Positions 16,743 to 25,285 of a stretch of 43,646 bases of DNA are shown here, one piece after another. The notes beneath the pieces are model-generated. The model was not told where the DNA came from. It made no database searches and worked only from the letters and a program-made list of their open reading frames with translations. Positions within the stretch are counted from its first letter, which is position 1, and each line of letters begins with the position of its first letter. Source of the stretch: an uncultured Pseudomonadota bacterium (GTDB lineage: Bacteria; Pseudomonadota; Gammaproteobacteria; Competibacterales; Competibacteraceae); contig CAIMUS010000244.1 of assembly GCA_903844665.1 (NCBI GenBank), positions 1 through 43,646 of the forward strand. The letters run 5' to 3'. The translations under genes and the position numbers were made by a program.

Positions 16743-17303
16743 ATGATGAACCTACTGAAAAGAGAACTGCTAGCGACGTCTCTGTCCGCACTCCTGCTGC
16801 TGGTGGGATGCGTACCGCAATCCCAGTATAACCAGGAGGCTCAACTGGCGGCCACCTATCGGCAGCTCGACCAGAGCCTGCAAGCGGAGGTCAACAATGA
16901 CCAGGCCGAGATCACGCAGTTGCAGGGCGAACTGAAGGTCACGCTCCTGAATGAAATCCTGTTCCCCGAGGGGGGCTGGCAGCTCCACCGGCAGGGCGAG
17001 CAGACACTCAACAAGATTGTGCCCACGCTGAGGAACCTGACGCAGACGCAGATTGTGGTGGATGGCTACACGGATAACCTGCCGATCGGACCGGAGCTTA
17101 AGGCCCGGTTCCCCTCGAACTGGCAACTGTCGGCGGCGCGCGCCACGGGTGTGGTCCAGTACCTGCAATCACAAGGGGTCAACCCCAATCTGATGTCGGC
17201 CCAAGGTTTCGGGGACACGCACCCGGTCGCCTCCAACGACACGCCGCAGGGCCGGGCGAAAAACCGACGGATCGAGATCACCCTGCGGGGCCCGGGTAAT
17301 TAG
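16743..17303 (+). CDS. OmpA-like lipoprotein
   Basis: A 186-residue protein from MMNLLKRELLATSLSALLL; the ATG at 16743 has GAGGAG 7 nt upstream, and the longer frame from 16680 is rejected. The lipobox ends LLVGC (about residue 20), so it is a lipid-anchored envelope protein. A short coiled region (YRQLDQSLQAEVNNDQAEITQLQGEL) is followed by an OmpA C-terminal peptidoglycan-binding domain, residues ~75-184: VDGYTDNLPIGPELKARFPSN, WQLSAARATGVVQYLQSQGV and GRAKNRRIEITL. The NRR(I/V) end and the Asp/Arg residues that bind diaminopimelate are kept. It is the first plus-strand gene after araC, and a likely partner or anchor for the sulfatase cluster downstream. Confidence 0.88.
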   Translation: MMNLLKRELLATSLSALLLLVGCVPQSQYNQEAQLAATYRQLDQSLQAEVNNDQAEITQLQGELKVTLLNEILFPEGGWQLHRQGEQTLNKIVPTLRNLTQTQIVVDGYTDNLPIGPELKARFPSNWQLSAARATGVVQYLQSQGVNPNLMSAQGFGDTHPVASNDTPQGRAKNRRIEITLRGPGN

Positions 17304-17333
17304 CGCCACCGCGTGGCCTGAGCGTCATAGAGT

Positions 17334-17367
17334 AGCGGCGAGTCGATCCGGGCGGCGGCTCGCCGCT
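17334..17367 (+). terminator. Hairpin after the OmpA-like gene
   Basis: A perfect 9-bp stem (AGCGGCGAG 17334-17342 with CTCGCCGCT 17359-17367) starts 30 bp after the lipoprotein stop. It lacks a U-run, so it is at best an attenuating or RNA-processing hairpin before the sulfatase gene. Confidence 0.35.
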
Positions 17368-17479
17368 GTGAGCCTCGGTGCATCGATCTCCCGGTCGAAT
17401 CGCTTAAGTTCAGTAGCTATCGTAAAGTTACCTTAATAACAGTTCATCCACGACCAGCCAAACTGAGGAGATTTTAATC

Positions 17480-20236
17480 ATGATAAGTGCTTTGTTCTCG
17501 AAATCGCCCTTCACCACGGGGCTCAAGATTTCCTGCTCAGCCTTGGCCCTGGCGGCCTGTCTGGCTGCCGGCGGCGCCCAGGCCGCCGACAAGGGACCGC
17601 GCCAACACGCGCGGGGCCAGTACGACACCGTCACCGCCACCTATTTGGTGGTCGAGGGCGACGATCTGGTCGCGATCAGCGAGCGCTTCGAGATTCCCGT
17701 GGACTTGCTGAAGCAGCAGAACAAGCTGGCCTCGAACGAGATCGAGGTTGGCCGGAAGCTGATAGTGGCCACCAGCGCGGCCGAAGGGGGACCGGCCGGC
17801 GCCCCGCAAATCACCGGCGTACCCGGTTCCCCAAGCGCGACGACGACGATCAGCGGCGAGCAGTTGCCGCCGCTGCCTGAAAAATTCGGTGGCAAGATCG
17901 AGCGCAATGCCGCGCAGTCGACGCCGTATTGGCCGCCGCGCGTCGAACCGCCCAAGGGTGCGCCCAATGTGCTGCTGATCATGACCGACGATTCCGGTTT
18001 CGGCGTCCCCAGCACCTTCGGCGGCGTGATTCCGACCCCGGCGCTCGACCGAATCGCCGCCAACGGCCTGCGCTACACCAACTTCAACTCCACGGCGCTG
18101 TGTTCGCCGACCCGCGCGGCGATCATCACCGGGCGCAACCACCATTCGGCGGGCTTCGGCGTGGTTGCGGAACAGGCGACCGGCTTCCCAGGCTACGACT
18201 CGGTCATCACCCGCGACAAGGCGACGATCGGCCGCATCCTCAAGGATAACGGTTACCGCACGTCGTGGTTCGGCAAGGATCACAATACGCCGGTCTATCA
18301 GGCGAGCCAGGACGGGCCGTTCGATCAATGGCCGATCGGCATGGGTTTCGAGTATTTCTACGGTTTCATCGGTGGTGACGCGAACCAGTGGCAGCCGAAC
18401 CTGTTCCGGAACACGACCGCGATCTACCCGTATGTCGGCAACCCGAAGTGGAACCTGATCACGGCGCAGGCAGATGACGCTATCACCTACATGAGACGCA
18501 TCAACGCGCTCAACTCGGAGCAGCCGTGGTTCATCTATTATGTCCCCGGCGGCACCCACGCGCCGCACCACCCGACGCCGGAATGGATCAAGAAGATCAG
18601 CGACCTGCACCTGTTCGACAAGGGCTGGAACGCGCTGCGCGGGCAGATCTTCGAGAACCAGAAGAAGCTGGGTGTGATTCCGCCGGACGCCAAGCTCACG
18701 CCGTGGCCGGACGATCTACTGAAGAAATGGGACCAACTCACCGCCGATGAGAAGAAAATGTTCCTCCGCCAAGTGGACGTCTTCGCCGCTTACGTGGCCT
18801 ACACCGACCACGAGATCGGGCGCGTGATCCAGGCGGTCGAGAACCAGGGCAAGCTCGACAACACGCTGATCATCTACATCAACGGCGATAACGGCACCAG
18901 CTCCGAGGGTACGCTGGTCGGCACACCGAACGAGGTCGCGATGTTCAACGGCGTCGTGGTGCCGGTCGAGGACCAACTCAAGTACTTCTACGACGTCTGG
19001 GGTTCGGACCAAACCTACCCCCACATGGCGGTGCCATGGGCGTGGGCGCTCGACACGCCGTTCTCCTGGACCAAGCAGATCGCCTCGCACTTCGGCGGCA
19101 CGCGCCAGGGGATGGCGATTTCCTGGCCGAAGCGAATCACGGATAAGGGTGGTATTCGCAACCAGTTTCATCACGTGATCGACATCGTGCCGACGATCCT
19201 CGAAGCCACGAGCATTCCCGCGCCGAAAGTGGTCGATGGCATTCCGCAGAGCCCGATCGAGGGCGTGAGTATGGTCTACACCTTCGATAAGGCCAATGCC
19301 AACACGCCATCGGCGCACAAGACGCAGTATTTCGAGATGATGGGCGACCATGCCATCTACCACGAGGGCTGGATCGCCAGCACGAAGGTCATGCGTCCGC
19401 CGTGGGATGTGCTCGGCCCGACCAGCCAGGATCCGGCCGGATTCCCCTGGGAGCTGTACGATCTTACCAAGGACTGGACGCAATTCGAGAACGTTGCCGA
19501 CAAGTACCCGGCGAAGCTCAAGGAACTGCAGGACCTGTTCTGGGCTGAGGCGGAAAAGTACCAGGTCCTGCCGCTGGATGCGTCGGTCGCGACCCGGCTT
19601 GTCATGCCGCGGCCCAGCCTCACGGCCGGCCGCAACGAGTTCACCTGGTCCGGCGAGCTCACCGGCACGCCGAACGGCGATGCGCCTTTCATTCTCGACT
19701 CGTCATACCACTTCAAGGCGGAAGTGGAGATCCCGCAGGGCGGCGCCGAAGGCATGATCGTGACCCAGGGTGGGCGCTTCGGCGGCTACGGCTTCTATCT
19801 GCTGAAGGGCCAGCCGGTATTCCTCTGGAACCTGGTCGATCTGAAGCGGATTCGCTGGGAAGGCCCCGAGGCGCTGTCACCCGGCAAGCACACGCTGGAA
19901 TTCGACTTCAAGTACGACGGCCTGGGGATTGCCACGCTCGCCTTCAACAACATCAGCGGCATCGGTCGGTCTGGCACGGGTGTGCTGAAGGTGGACGGCA
20001 AGGAGGTCGCCACCCAGAAGATGGAGCGCACGCTGCCGCTGATCCTACAATGGGATGAGAACTTCGATGTCGGCGCCGACACCGGTACCCCGGTGGATGA
20101 CAAGGATTATCAGGTGCCGTTCAAGTTCACCGGCACGCTCGACAAGCTGACGCTGACGATCGATCGGCCGAAGTTGACGCCGGAAGATGAGAAGAAGCTG
20201 ATGGAGGCAACGCGGAACAACAAGGCGAGTGAGTAA
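17480..20236 (+). CDS. LysM-arylsulfatase fusion, exported
   Basis: A 918-residue protein. A signal peptide (residues ~1-36, ending AQAADKG) is followed by a LysM domain at about 52-98 (TYLVVEGDDLVAISERFEIP...LASNEIEVGRKLIV). Then comes a type I sulfatase domain: PNVLLIMTDDSGFG has metal-binding D170 and D171, and the formylglycine motif CSPTR is at 208-212 with C208 as the residue to be oxidised. GRNHHSAGFG, GYRTSWFGKDHN and GDNGTSSEGTL continue the active site. Residues ~715-900 form a beta-rich C-terminal domain. It should hydrolyse sulfate esters while held at peptidoglycan by LysM. C208 needs a formylglycine-generating enzyme or anSME, which is not in this window. The ATG has GAGGAG upstream. 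It leads a six-gene plus-strand set; substrate unknown. Confidence 0.93.
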   Translation: MISALFSKSPFTTGLKISCSALALAACLAAGGAQAADKGPRQHARGQYDTVTATYLVVEGDDLVAISERFEIPVDLLKQQNKLASNEIEVGRKLIVATSAAEGGPAGAPQITGVPGSPSATTTISGEQLPPLPEKFGGKIERNAAQSTPYWPPRVEPPKGAPNVLLIMTDDSGFGVPSTFGGVIPTPALDRIAANGLRYTNFNSTALCSPTRAAIITGRNHHSAGFGVVAEQATGFPGYDSVITRDKATIGRILKDNGYRTSWFGKDHNTPVYQASQDGPFDQWPIGMGFEYFYGFIGGDANQWQPNLFRNTTAIYPYVGNPKWNLITAQADDAITYMRRINALNSEQPWFIYYVPGGTHAPHHPTPEWIKKISDLHLFDKGWNALRGQIFENQKKLGVIPPDAKLTPWPDDLLKKWDQLTADEKKMFLRQVDVFAAYVAYTDHEIGRVIQAVENQGKLDNTLIIYINGDNGTSSEGTLVGTPNEVAMFNGVVVPVEDQLKYFYDVWGSDQTYPHMAVPWAWALDTPFSWTKQIASHFGGTRQGMAISWPKRITDKGGIRNQFHHVIDIVPTILEATSIPAPKVVDGIPQSPIEGVSMVYTFDKANANTPSAHKTQYFEMMGDHAIYHEGWIASTKVMRPPWDVLGPTSQDPAGFPWELYDLTKDWTQFENVADKYPAKLKELQDLFWAEAEKYQVLPLDASVATRLVMPRPSLTAGRNEFTWSGELTGTPNGDAPFILDSSYHFKAEVEIPQGGAEGMIVTQGGRFGGYGFYLLKGQPVFLWNLVDLKRIRWEGPEALSPGKHTLEFDFKYDGLGIATLAFNNISGIGRSGTGVLKVDGKEVATQKMERTLPLILQWDENFDVGADTGTPVDDKDYQVPFKFTGTLDKLTLTIDRPKLTPEDEKKLMEATRNNKASE

Positions 20237-20360
20237 CCGCATCGGCAATCCCGGGCAGCCCCGTGTGGGGCTGCCTGCACCAGCGGGCGCCAGAGGCAGC
20301 GAACGGTCCCGCAGTGCATAAAACTTCGTTTCGTTTGCAATCTGAATGAGGAGACAGTTG

Positions 20361-21248
20361 ATGATCCAGTACCAAGTCATCGGGCGCGCCGTGTTGCTCG
20401 CCGCCGGCGTGTTCCTGGCGGCGGGCGTGAACGCCCAGCAGCCACAAGCCGCGCCAAAGGCCTCGGAGCCGGCCCAGCCGCCGGGCAAAGAGGCGGCGCC
20501 GGCGGTCAAGCCGGTGCTCGAACCCAAGGCCCTCGACCTGCTGAAGGCGATGAGCGACCGCCTCGCGGCGGCGAAATCGCTGTCGTTCACGGCCTTGTCC
20601 ACTTACGAGCACCCCAGTCGCATCGGCCCCGCGCTGGCCTACACCACGCTCTCCGAGGTGCTCATGGAGCGGCCGAACAAGCTGCGGGTGATCACGGCCG
20701 GCGACGGCCCGGCATCGGAGTTCTACTACGACGGCAAGACGATAATGGCTTACTCGCCGGCTGAAAATCTGGTCGCCGTCGCCGAGGCGCCGCCGACGAT
20801 CGACGCCATGCTCAAGGCCGCGTTCGACAACGCCGGGATTTACTTCCCGTTCACCGACGTGATCGTCGCCGACCCTTACAAGGACATCGCCGAGGGCCTG
20901 GTCCACGCTTTTTACATCGGCCAATCCAAGGTAATCGGCGGCACGGTGACGGACATGGTGGCGTATGCCGACAATGACGTATTCGTGCAAATCTGGATCG
21001 GCGCCGAGGACAAATTGCCGCGGCTGGTGCGGGCGGTATATCGCGCCGACAAACTGCGGCTGCGCCACCAGGTGGAGCTTTCCAACTGGAAGCTCAACCC
21101 GCCGGCGGCGGCGGAGGCGTTCGCGTCGTCGAAAGCCAGCGCGGCCAAACGGATTGCCTTCAGCCATCCGGCGGCGCCTCCGCTGGGTTCGAAGCCACCT
21201 GCGGCGCAGGACAAGCCATCCGAACCGCCGCCTCCCAAATCGAAGTAA
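20361..21248 (+). CDS. DUF2092 exported protein
   Basis: A 295-residue protein from MIQYQVIGRAVLLAAG; ATG 20361 has GAGGAG (20348-20353) at 7 nt, better than ATG 20346. The signal peptide ends near VNAQQ. A Pro/Ala-rich linker follows, then the DUF2092 domain (residues ~60-250): ALDLLKAMSDRLAAAKSLSF, RPNKLRVITAGDGPASEFYYDGKTIMAYSP and WIGAEDKLPRLVRAVYR. This resembles the LolA/LolB half-barrel style (outer-membrane lipoprotein carrier fold), so binding of a hydrophobic ligand is plausible. The C-terminus is Pro/Lys-rich. It lies 125 bp after the sulfatase and 10 bp before the Gly-rich protein, within the same gene set. Confidence 0.85.
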   Translation: MIQYQVIGRAVLLAAGVFLAAGVNAQQPQAAPKASEPAQPPGKEAAPAVKPVLEPKALDLLKAMSDRLAAAKSLSFTALSTYEHPSRIGPALAYTTLSEVLMERPNKLRVITAGDGPASEFYYDGKTIMAYSPAENLVAVAEAPPTIDAMLKAAFDNAGIYFPFTDVIVADPYKDIAEGLVHAFYIGQSKVIGGTVTDMVAYADNDVFVQIWIGAEDKLPRLVRAVYRADKLRLRHQVELSNWKLNPPAAAEAFASSKASAAKRIAFSHPAAPPLGSKPPAAQDKPSEPPPPKSK

Positions 21249-21258
21249 GGAGTCAGTC

Positions 21259-21900
21259 ATGAACAGAATCGTCATTATCCTTGCAGGTCTGATCATCACG
21301 ATGTCCCTGCCTGGACCGGCCGTGGCCTGGTCGCACGCGAACCGCTGGGGAGGCGACACCTCCCACAGCTATGGGTCCGGGTCCACAACGCGGACCGACG
21401 CCTGGGGCGGCAGCGAGACCCACAGCTACGGAGAGGGCACGACGGCGACCGGCCGCTACGGCGACACCGCGACGCACGAGGAAGGGTCGGGACAAACTTC
21501 CTTCACCAACCCTTATGGTGGCAGCGCCACGCATACCTACGGCGAAGGCACGAGTTGGAACAGCGCCGCCGGCGGCACGTACCACACCAGCCCCTACTAC
21601 GGCGGGGGCTACCATCCGTACTATCCGCCCGCCACCGTTAACTACTACGGCTCCGGTTGCGGCAACTGCGGCGGCTGGCCGGCGGGAGCCGCTGCCGCCG
21701 GCGCGGCGGTCGGCATGGCCGCCGGCGCGGCCGTCGGCGCGGCCAGCGCCGAGTATGCGATGGGTGCGAACTACGCGACGCTACCTCCCGGCTGCGTCTC
21801 GCCCGGCGGCGCGGGCGTGTACTACCAGTGCGGCAGTGCGTGGCTCAGGCCGGTCTACGGCGCCAACGGCGTCTACTACCAGGTCGTGCCAGCGCCCTAG
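21259..21900 (+). CDS. Gly/Tyr/His-rich exported repeat protein
   Basis: A 213-residue protein starting at the ATG preceded by AAGGAG. The signal peptide ends at AVAWSHA. The mature N-half has degenerate repeats of about 20 residues with the core GGS-THSYGEGTT (GDTSHSYGSGSTTRTDAWGG, GSETHSYGEGTTATGRYGD, GSATHTYGEGTSWNS). A Tyr/Pro-rich stretch follows (YYGGGYHPYYPPATVNYYGSG), then an Ala/Gly-rich hydrophobic segment (AAAAGAAVGMAAGAAVGAAS) that may insert in membrane. Four Cys occur in the C-half, two of them as CGNC. It ends VYYQVVPAP. The composition suggests a surface or cell-wall structural protein. It follows the DUF2092 gene by 10 bp. Confidence 0.8.
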   Translation: MNRIVIILAGLIITMSLPGPAVAWSHANRWGGDTSHSYGSGSTTRTDAWGGSETHSYGEGTTATGRYGDTATHEEGSGQTSFTNPYGGSATHTYGEGTSWNSAAGGTYHTSPYYGGGYHPYYPPATVNYYGSGCGNCGGWPAGAAAAGAAVGMAAGAAVGAASAEYAMGANYATLPPGCVSPGGAGVYYQCGSAWLRPVYGANGVYYQVVPAP

Positions 21901-22015
21901 TCGTGCCTGCCGACGAGCATGACCCAGGGGGGTCGCTCCGACGCAGTAACCGCCCGGCGGGACTTAGTGACCGCCGGGTCTACAACTCATCACCTTAAAC
22001 CAGAGAGACCGACAA

Positions 22016-22585
22016 ATGACGACAAGACGTAATTTCATCGCCGCCGCGGCGTTGATGGGCGCGGTTGCCTCCCTGACCTCCAGTCTGTTTTTGGCAGAGG
22101 CCAAGGAGGAGAAGGCAAAGGAAAAGGTTCAGCTCATGTTCGTGCAGACGGCTGACGACCTGAAGGCCGACGACAAGACCTTGCGGCTGGTCAATGTCGG
22201 CAAGCAAACGCTGTATTTCTCGGATCGGCCGGTGCGTATTGCCGGGCATCTCACGATGCCGGCTTATCTGGATGAATGGAAAGCGGGCGAAGGCCCGGAC
22301 AATTTCGCCAGTGACCCGCCCAATGCCACACTGTCGGTCTATGAAGGTGGTAAGGCCGAAAACACGCTTACCGTGGTCGAGATCAGTCATCCGGTCATCG
22401 AGGGGAATGACCTGGTCTACAACTACAAGCTGATCGAGGGCACGATGCCCAAGGCCGGTGGGGCAACCGCGTTGTTCATCGATTGGGTCGGTGCGGGCGG
22501 TGGTGTTGGCGCCGGTTTTCACGGCGTCGGGGCCGGTACCCGAGGGGTTGGCCTTCACGGTGGTTACGGTGGGCCAGCAAGATGA
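22016..22585 (+). CDS. Small exported protein with Tat-like signal, function unknown
   Basis: A 189-residue protein whose N-terminus TTRRNFIAAAALMGAVASL carries a twin-arginine motif and a hydrophobic core, so Tat export is likely, possibly folded or cofactor-loaded. After a Lys/Glu-rich linker, the domain (residues ~38-150) reads VQLMFVQTADDLKADDKTLRLV, YFSDRPVRIAGHL, PNATLSVYEGGKAENT and TVVEISHPVIEGNDLVYNYKL, probably a beta-sandwich. The last 30 residues are Gly-rich with spaced His (GAGFHGVGAGTRGVGLHGGYG), which could bind metal. A very similar plan occurs in proteins found beside DUF1254/sulfatase genes in other bacteria, as I recall; no formal family is assigned. Part of the sulfatase gene set. 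Confidence 0.75.
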   Translation: MTTRRNFIAAAALMGAVASLTSSLFLAEAKEEKAKEKVQLMFVQTADDLKADDKTLRLVNVGKQTLYFSDRPVRIAGHLTMPAYLDEWKAGEGPDNFASDPPNATLSVYEGGKAENTLTVVEISHPVIEGNDLVYNYKLIEGTMPKAGGATALFIDWVGAGGGVGAGFHGVGAGTRGVGLHGGYGGPAR

Positions 22586-22631
22586 ACACGCTGCAACCGT
22601 TCACTCCCCCTCCTAGGGAGTGCCGAAACCG

Positions 22632-23504
22632 ATGGATAATTGGTATCAGACATTAAGACTTGCCGGGCTTGGGCTGGCTACCACCGGTCTGCTATTAGCG
22701 TGGGATGGTGTTTTGGCCGACGAGCCTGTACCTACCGAATCCGGCCTCGATAAGCCGGTTCCCGGCGCCGTCAACGACGCCACCCGGACGGTGGGTCGCC
22801 TGGATCTGCGCGAGCGGTACGAGCGACTCCCGGACGCCAAAGGCTTGCAGCCGGCGAAATGGGTGACCACGCTACGCACCGACCTGTGGACCGGCCTCGG
22901 CGACGGCTGGAAGCTCTACGGGCGCCTGGACCAGCCGCTCGTCGATTCCCACGATGTGACCAGTTCCTTCAACCCCAATGGCCACAGCCGGTTCGGGCAG
23001 GGCGATCTCTTGACGGAGGCGGCGATCCTCTCTCCCGCGCTGACTGCGGGGATCGGCTATGAGTTGGGCATCCGAGCCGTGTGGCCGACCGGCAGTTTAA
23101 ACGAGGCGGGAGACGGCAAATACCAAGTTGGACCCGTTGTCGGTGCGGGTTTCAATCTGCCGCAAATCAGTTCGGGAAGCTCTTTTCTGTTGCAGGTGAT
23201 TTATCTCAACAGCGTCGCCAGCCGCGACGAAAACAAGGGACGGGCGGACATCAATCAGTTGAACCTCCAGCCGCAACTCCACGTCGTCCTGCCGAAGGAA
23301 TGGTTCCTGACCACCTATTCAAGCGAAAACATCATCAAAAACTATGGCAACGAGGGGAAATGGTTTGTCCCCTTCGATTTGATGGTCGGCAAGAAAATCG
23401 ATAAGTTCGTAGGGTCACTCGAATTTTCTCGACAGATCTTTCATAGCCAGGATTTCCAGCCCTATCAATGGCAACTTGAAGGGCGGATCGGCTATTACTT
23501 TTAA
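22632..23504 (+). CDS. Outer-membrane beta-barrel protein
   Basis: A 290-residue protein from MDNWYQTLRLAGLGLATTG; AGGGAG lies 11 nt upstream, and a GTG at 22620 is the alternative start. The signal peptide ends near VLADEP. The mature chain has repeated amphipathic strands (WVTTLRTDLWTGLGDGWKLYGRLD, LTAGIGYELGIRAVWPTG, YQVGPVVGAGFNL, SFLLQVIYLNS, LNLQPQLHVVL) and ends with the aromatic IGYYF typical of barrel proteins assembled by BAM. It resembles the transporter-like barrels (MetA/neuromedin U-annotated family) seen in phenol or sulfatase clusters. A pore for the substrate of the neighbouring enzymes is inferred. It sits between the Tat-like protein gene and the LysM-DUF1254 gene, 15 bp ahead of the latter. 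Confidence 0.8.
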   Translation: MDNWYQTLRLAGLGLATTGLLLAWDGVLADEPVPTESGLDKPVPGAVNDATRTVGRLDLRERYERLPDAKGLQPAKWVTTLRTDLWTGLGDGWKLYGRLDQPLVDSHDVTSSFNPNGHSRFGQGDLLTEAAILSPALTAGIGYELGIRAVWPTGSLNEAGDGKYQVGPVVGAGFNLPQISSGSSFLLQVIYLNSVASRDENKGRADINQLNLQPQLHVVLPKEWFLTTYSSENIIKNYGNEGKWFVPFDLMVGKKIDKFVGSLEFSRQIFHSQDFQPYQWQLEGRIGYYF

Positions 23505-23519
23505 CTCGGAGAAACGGCA

Positions 23520-25241
23520 ATGAGAAGAGTCATCCAGCAGTACGGCCTAGCCCTTGCGGTCCTGGCCTGTTTCGTTTTCGGCAGCGTCCAGGCCGCCGAT
23601 AAGGGGTCGCGCCACCATGCACGGGGTGAATACGATACCGTCACCGCGACCTATGTGGTGCTCGAAGGTGATGATCTGTTCGCCGTCAGCGAACGCTTCG
23701 AGATTCCCGTCGAGGACCTGAAGGCGCAGAACCAACTCAGCTCGAACGAGATCAAGCCCGGCCAGAAACTGGTCGTTGGAACCGCCAGCGCCGGAGGCTC
23801 ACCCCCGGCGAAGCCGTACAAGATGACCACGCCCATTCCGGCGAGCATCCCCATGCCGGACCGGCTCGACACGCGCTTCGGCACGCTGAATTTCTTCGAC
23901 GGCGTCCCGGATCAGGCTTCGACCGAAAAGCTCTACGACAATCTGGACTTCCAACGCGCCGTGCAGGCATACCTGCTCGGTCTGCCCGCGGTGAGCCAGT
24001 GGGCCAACCGGAAGGGATTTGTCGAGTGGGGGCCGGCCAATTCGACGGTGCCGATCTTTGAAACCCTGATGAACGCCAGGACGCTGGAACTGACGGCGAA
24101 CAACAACACGCCGTACACTTGGATCTGGCTCGATCTGCGCAATGGTCCGCTGGTCCTCGAGGTGCCCCCGAAAGTGCTCGGGGCGATCGACGACATGTGG
24201 TATCACTGGGTAAGCGATGTCGGCATCACCGGACCGGACAAGGGTCAGGGCGGGAAATATCTGCTACTGCCACCGGGTTACAAGGGCGAGGTGCCGGACG
24301 GCTACCACGTCGTCCACTGTACGACGTTCAGTGTCTGGATCCCGTGGCGCAGCTTCCTGGTGGACGGCGACCCGAAGCCCGGCGTGGGCCTGGTGAAGAA
24401 GTTCACCAAGCTCTACCCGCTGTCTCAAGCCGGAAATCCGCCAACGCCGACCTTCGTGAACGTTTCCAACAAGGCGTTCAACACGATCGCCCCGGCGGAT
24501 TACTCCTTCTGGGAGGCGCTCAATCAGGTCGTGCAGGAAGAACCCACCGACCCGATCGACCCGACTACGCTCGGTTTCTGGGCGTCGGTGGGCATCCAGA
24601 AAGGCAAGTCCTTCGCGCCCGACGCGCGGATGAAGAAGATCCTGACCGAAGCTGCCCGGGTGGGTGACGCCACGGCGCGCGCTATCATGTACCGCTGGCG
24701 GACACCGGACGGGTACTGGTACCCGAACAGCGCCTGGCGCCTCGGCTTCATTGGCGGCTACCAGTTCGAGGACAACGGCGCCCGTCTGCTGGATGCCTAC
24801 TCCGGCTTCTTCTTCTACGCCACGGGTGTCACGCCGGCCATGGATACCAAGGCGGTCGGCGTCGGGTCGCAGTACATGGCCGCGTTCGTCGATTCCAAAG
24901 GCCATCCCTTCGACGGCGGAAAAAATTATCGGTTACACCTGCCGCCCAATATCCCGGTCAAGGACTTCTGGTCGGTGATCCTTTACGACAGCCAGACGCG
25001 CTCGATGCTGCAGACCGATCAGGACTGGCCGGCGGTCAGCAGCCAGACCCAGGGACTGCTGGTGAATGCGGACGGGTCGGTGGATGTCTATTTCGGCCCG
25101 ACGGCTCCAGCCGGCAAGGAGAATAACTGGATCCAGACCCTTCCCGGCAAGAGCTGGAACACACTTTTGCGTCTCTACGGCCCGCTGGAGCCGTGGTTCA
25201 ACAAGACCTGGCGGCCGGGTGAAATCGAGCCGCTGCCCTAG
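23520..25241 (+). CDS. LysM-DUF1254/DUF1214 exported protein
   Basis: A 573-residue protein. Signal peptide (residues ~1-25), then a LysM domain at about 38-84 (TYVVLEGDDLFAVSERFEIP...LSSNEIKPGQKLVV). Next are DUF1254 (~120-300, FGTLNFFDGVPDQASTEKLYD, FQRAVQAYLLGLPAVSQW) and DUF1214 (~430-570, YRLHLPPNIPVKDFWSVILYD, VYFGPTAPAGKENNWIQTLPG). The DUF1254-DUF1214 pair is widespread and its biochemical role is unsettled. The leader and LysM part nearly duplicate those of the arylsulfatase at 17480 (shared ARG-YDTVTATY-V-EGDDL---SERFEIPV), so both proteins are placed in the same wall layer. It is the last gene of the cluster. Confidence 0.9.
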   Translation: MRRVIQQYGLALAVLACFVFGSVQAADKGSRHHARGEYDTVTATYVVLEGDDLFAVSERFEIPVEDLKAQNQLSSNEIKPGQKLVVGTASAGGSPPAKPYKMTTPIPASIPMPDRLDTRFGTLNFFDGVPDQASTEKLYDNLDFQRAVQAYLLGLPAVSQWANRKGFVEWGPANSTVPIFETLMNARTLELTANNNTPYTWIWLDLRNGPLVLEVPPKVLGAIDDMWYHWVSDVGITGPDKGQGGKYLLLPPGYKGEVPDGYHVVHCTTFSVWIPWRSFLVDGDPKPGVGLVKKFTKLYPLSQAGNPPTPTFVNVSNKAFNTIAPADYSFWEALNQVVQEEPTDPIDPTTLGFWASVGIQKGKSFAPDARMKKILTEAARVGDATARAIMYRWRTPDGYWYPNSAWRLGFIGGYQFEDNGARLLDAYSGFFFYATGVTPAMDTKAVGVGSQYMAAFVDSKGHPFDGGKNYRLHLPPNIPVKDFWSVILYDSQTRSMLQTDQDWPAVSSQTQGLLVNADGSVDVYFGPTAPAGKENNWIQTLPGKSWNTLLRLYGPLEPWFNKTWRPGEIEPLP

Positions 25242-25250
25242 AGAATAGCC

Positions 25251-25280
25251 TTGCAATGTAACTACAAATGTAGGACATTT
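25251..25280 (+). promoter_or_regulatory. BrnTA operator candidate
   Basis: CTACAAATGTAG (25262-25273) is a perfect palindrome about 12 bp before the brnT GTG, preceded by TTGCAA (25251-25256), a possible -35. BrnTA complexes are known to repress their own promoter, and this palindrome is well placed to be that site. The -10 box is unclear. Confidence 0.55.
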
Positions 25281-25285
25281 AGTCT

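Noticed and set aside
17537-18610. 357-codon minus-strand frame opposite the arylsulfatase
   Set aside because: Antisense to the LysM and sulfatase motifs; Arg-rich and with no recognisable domain.
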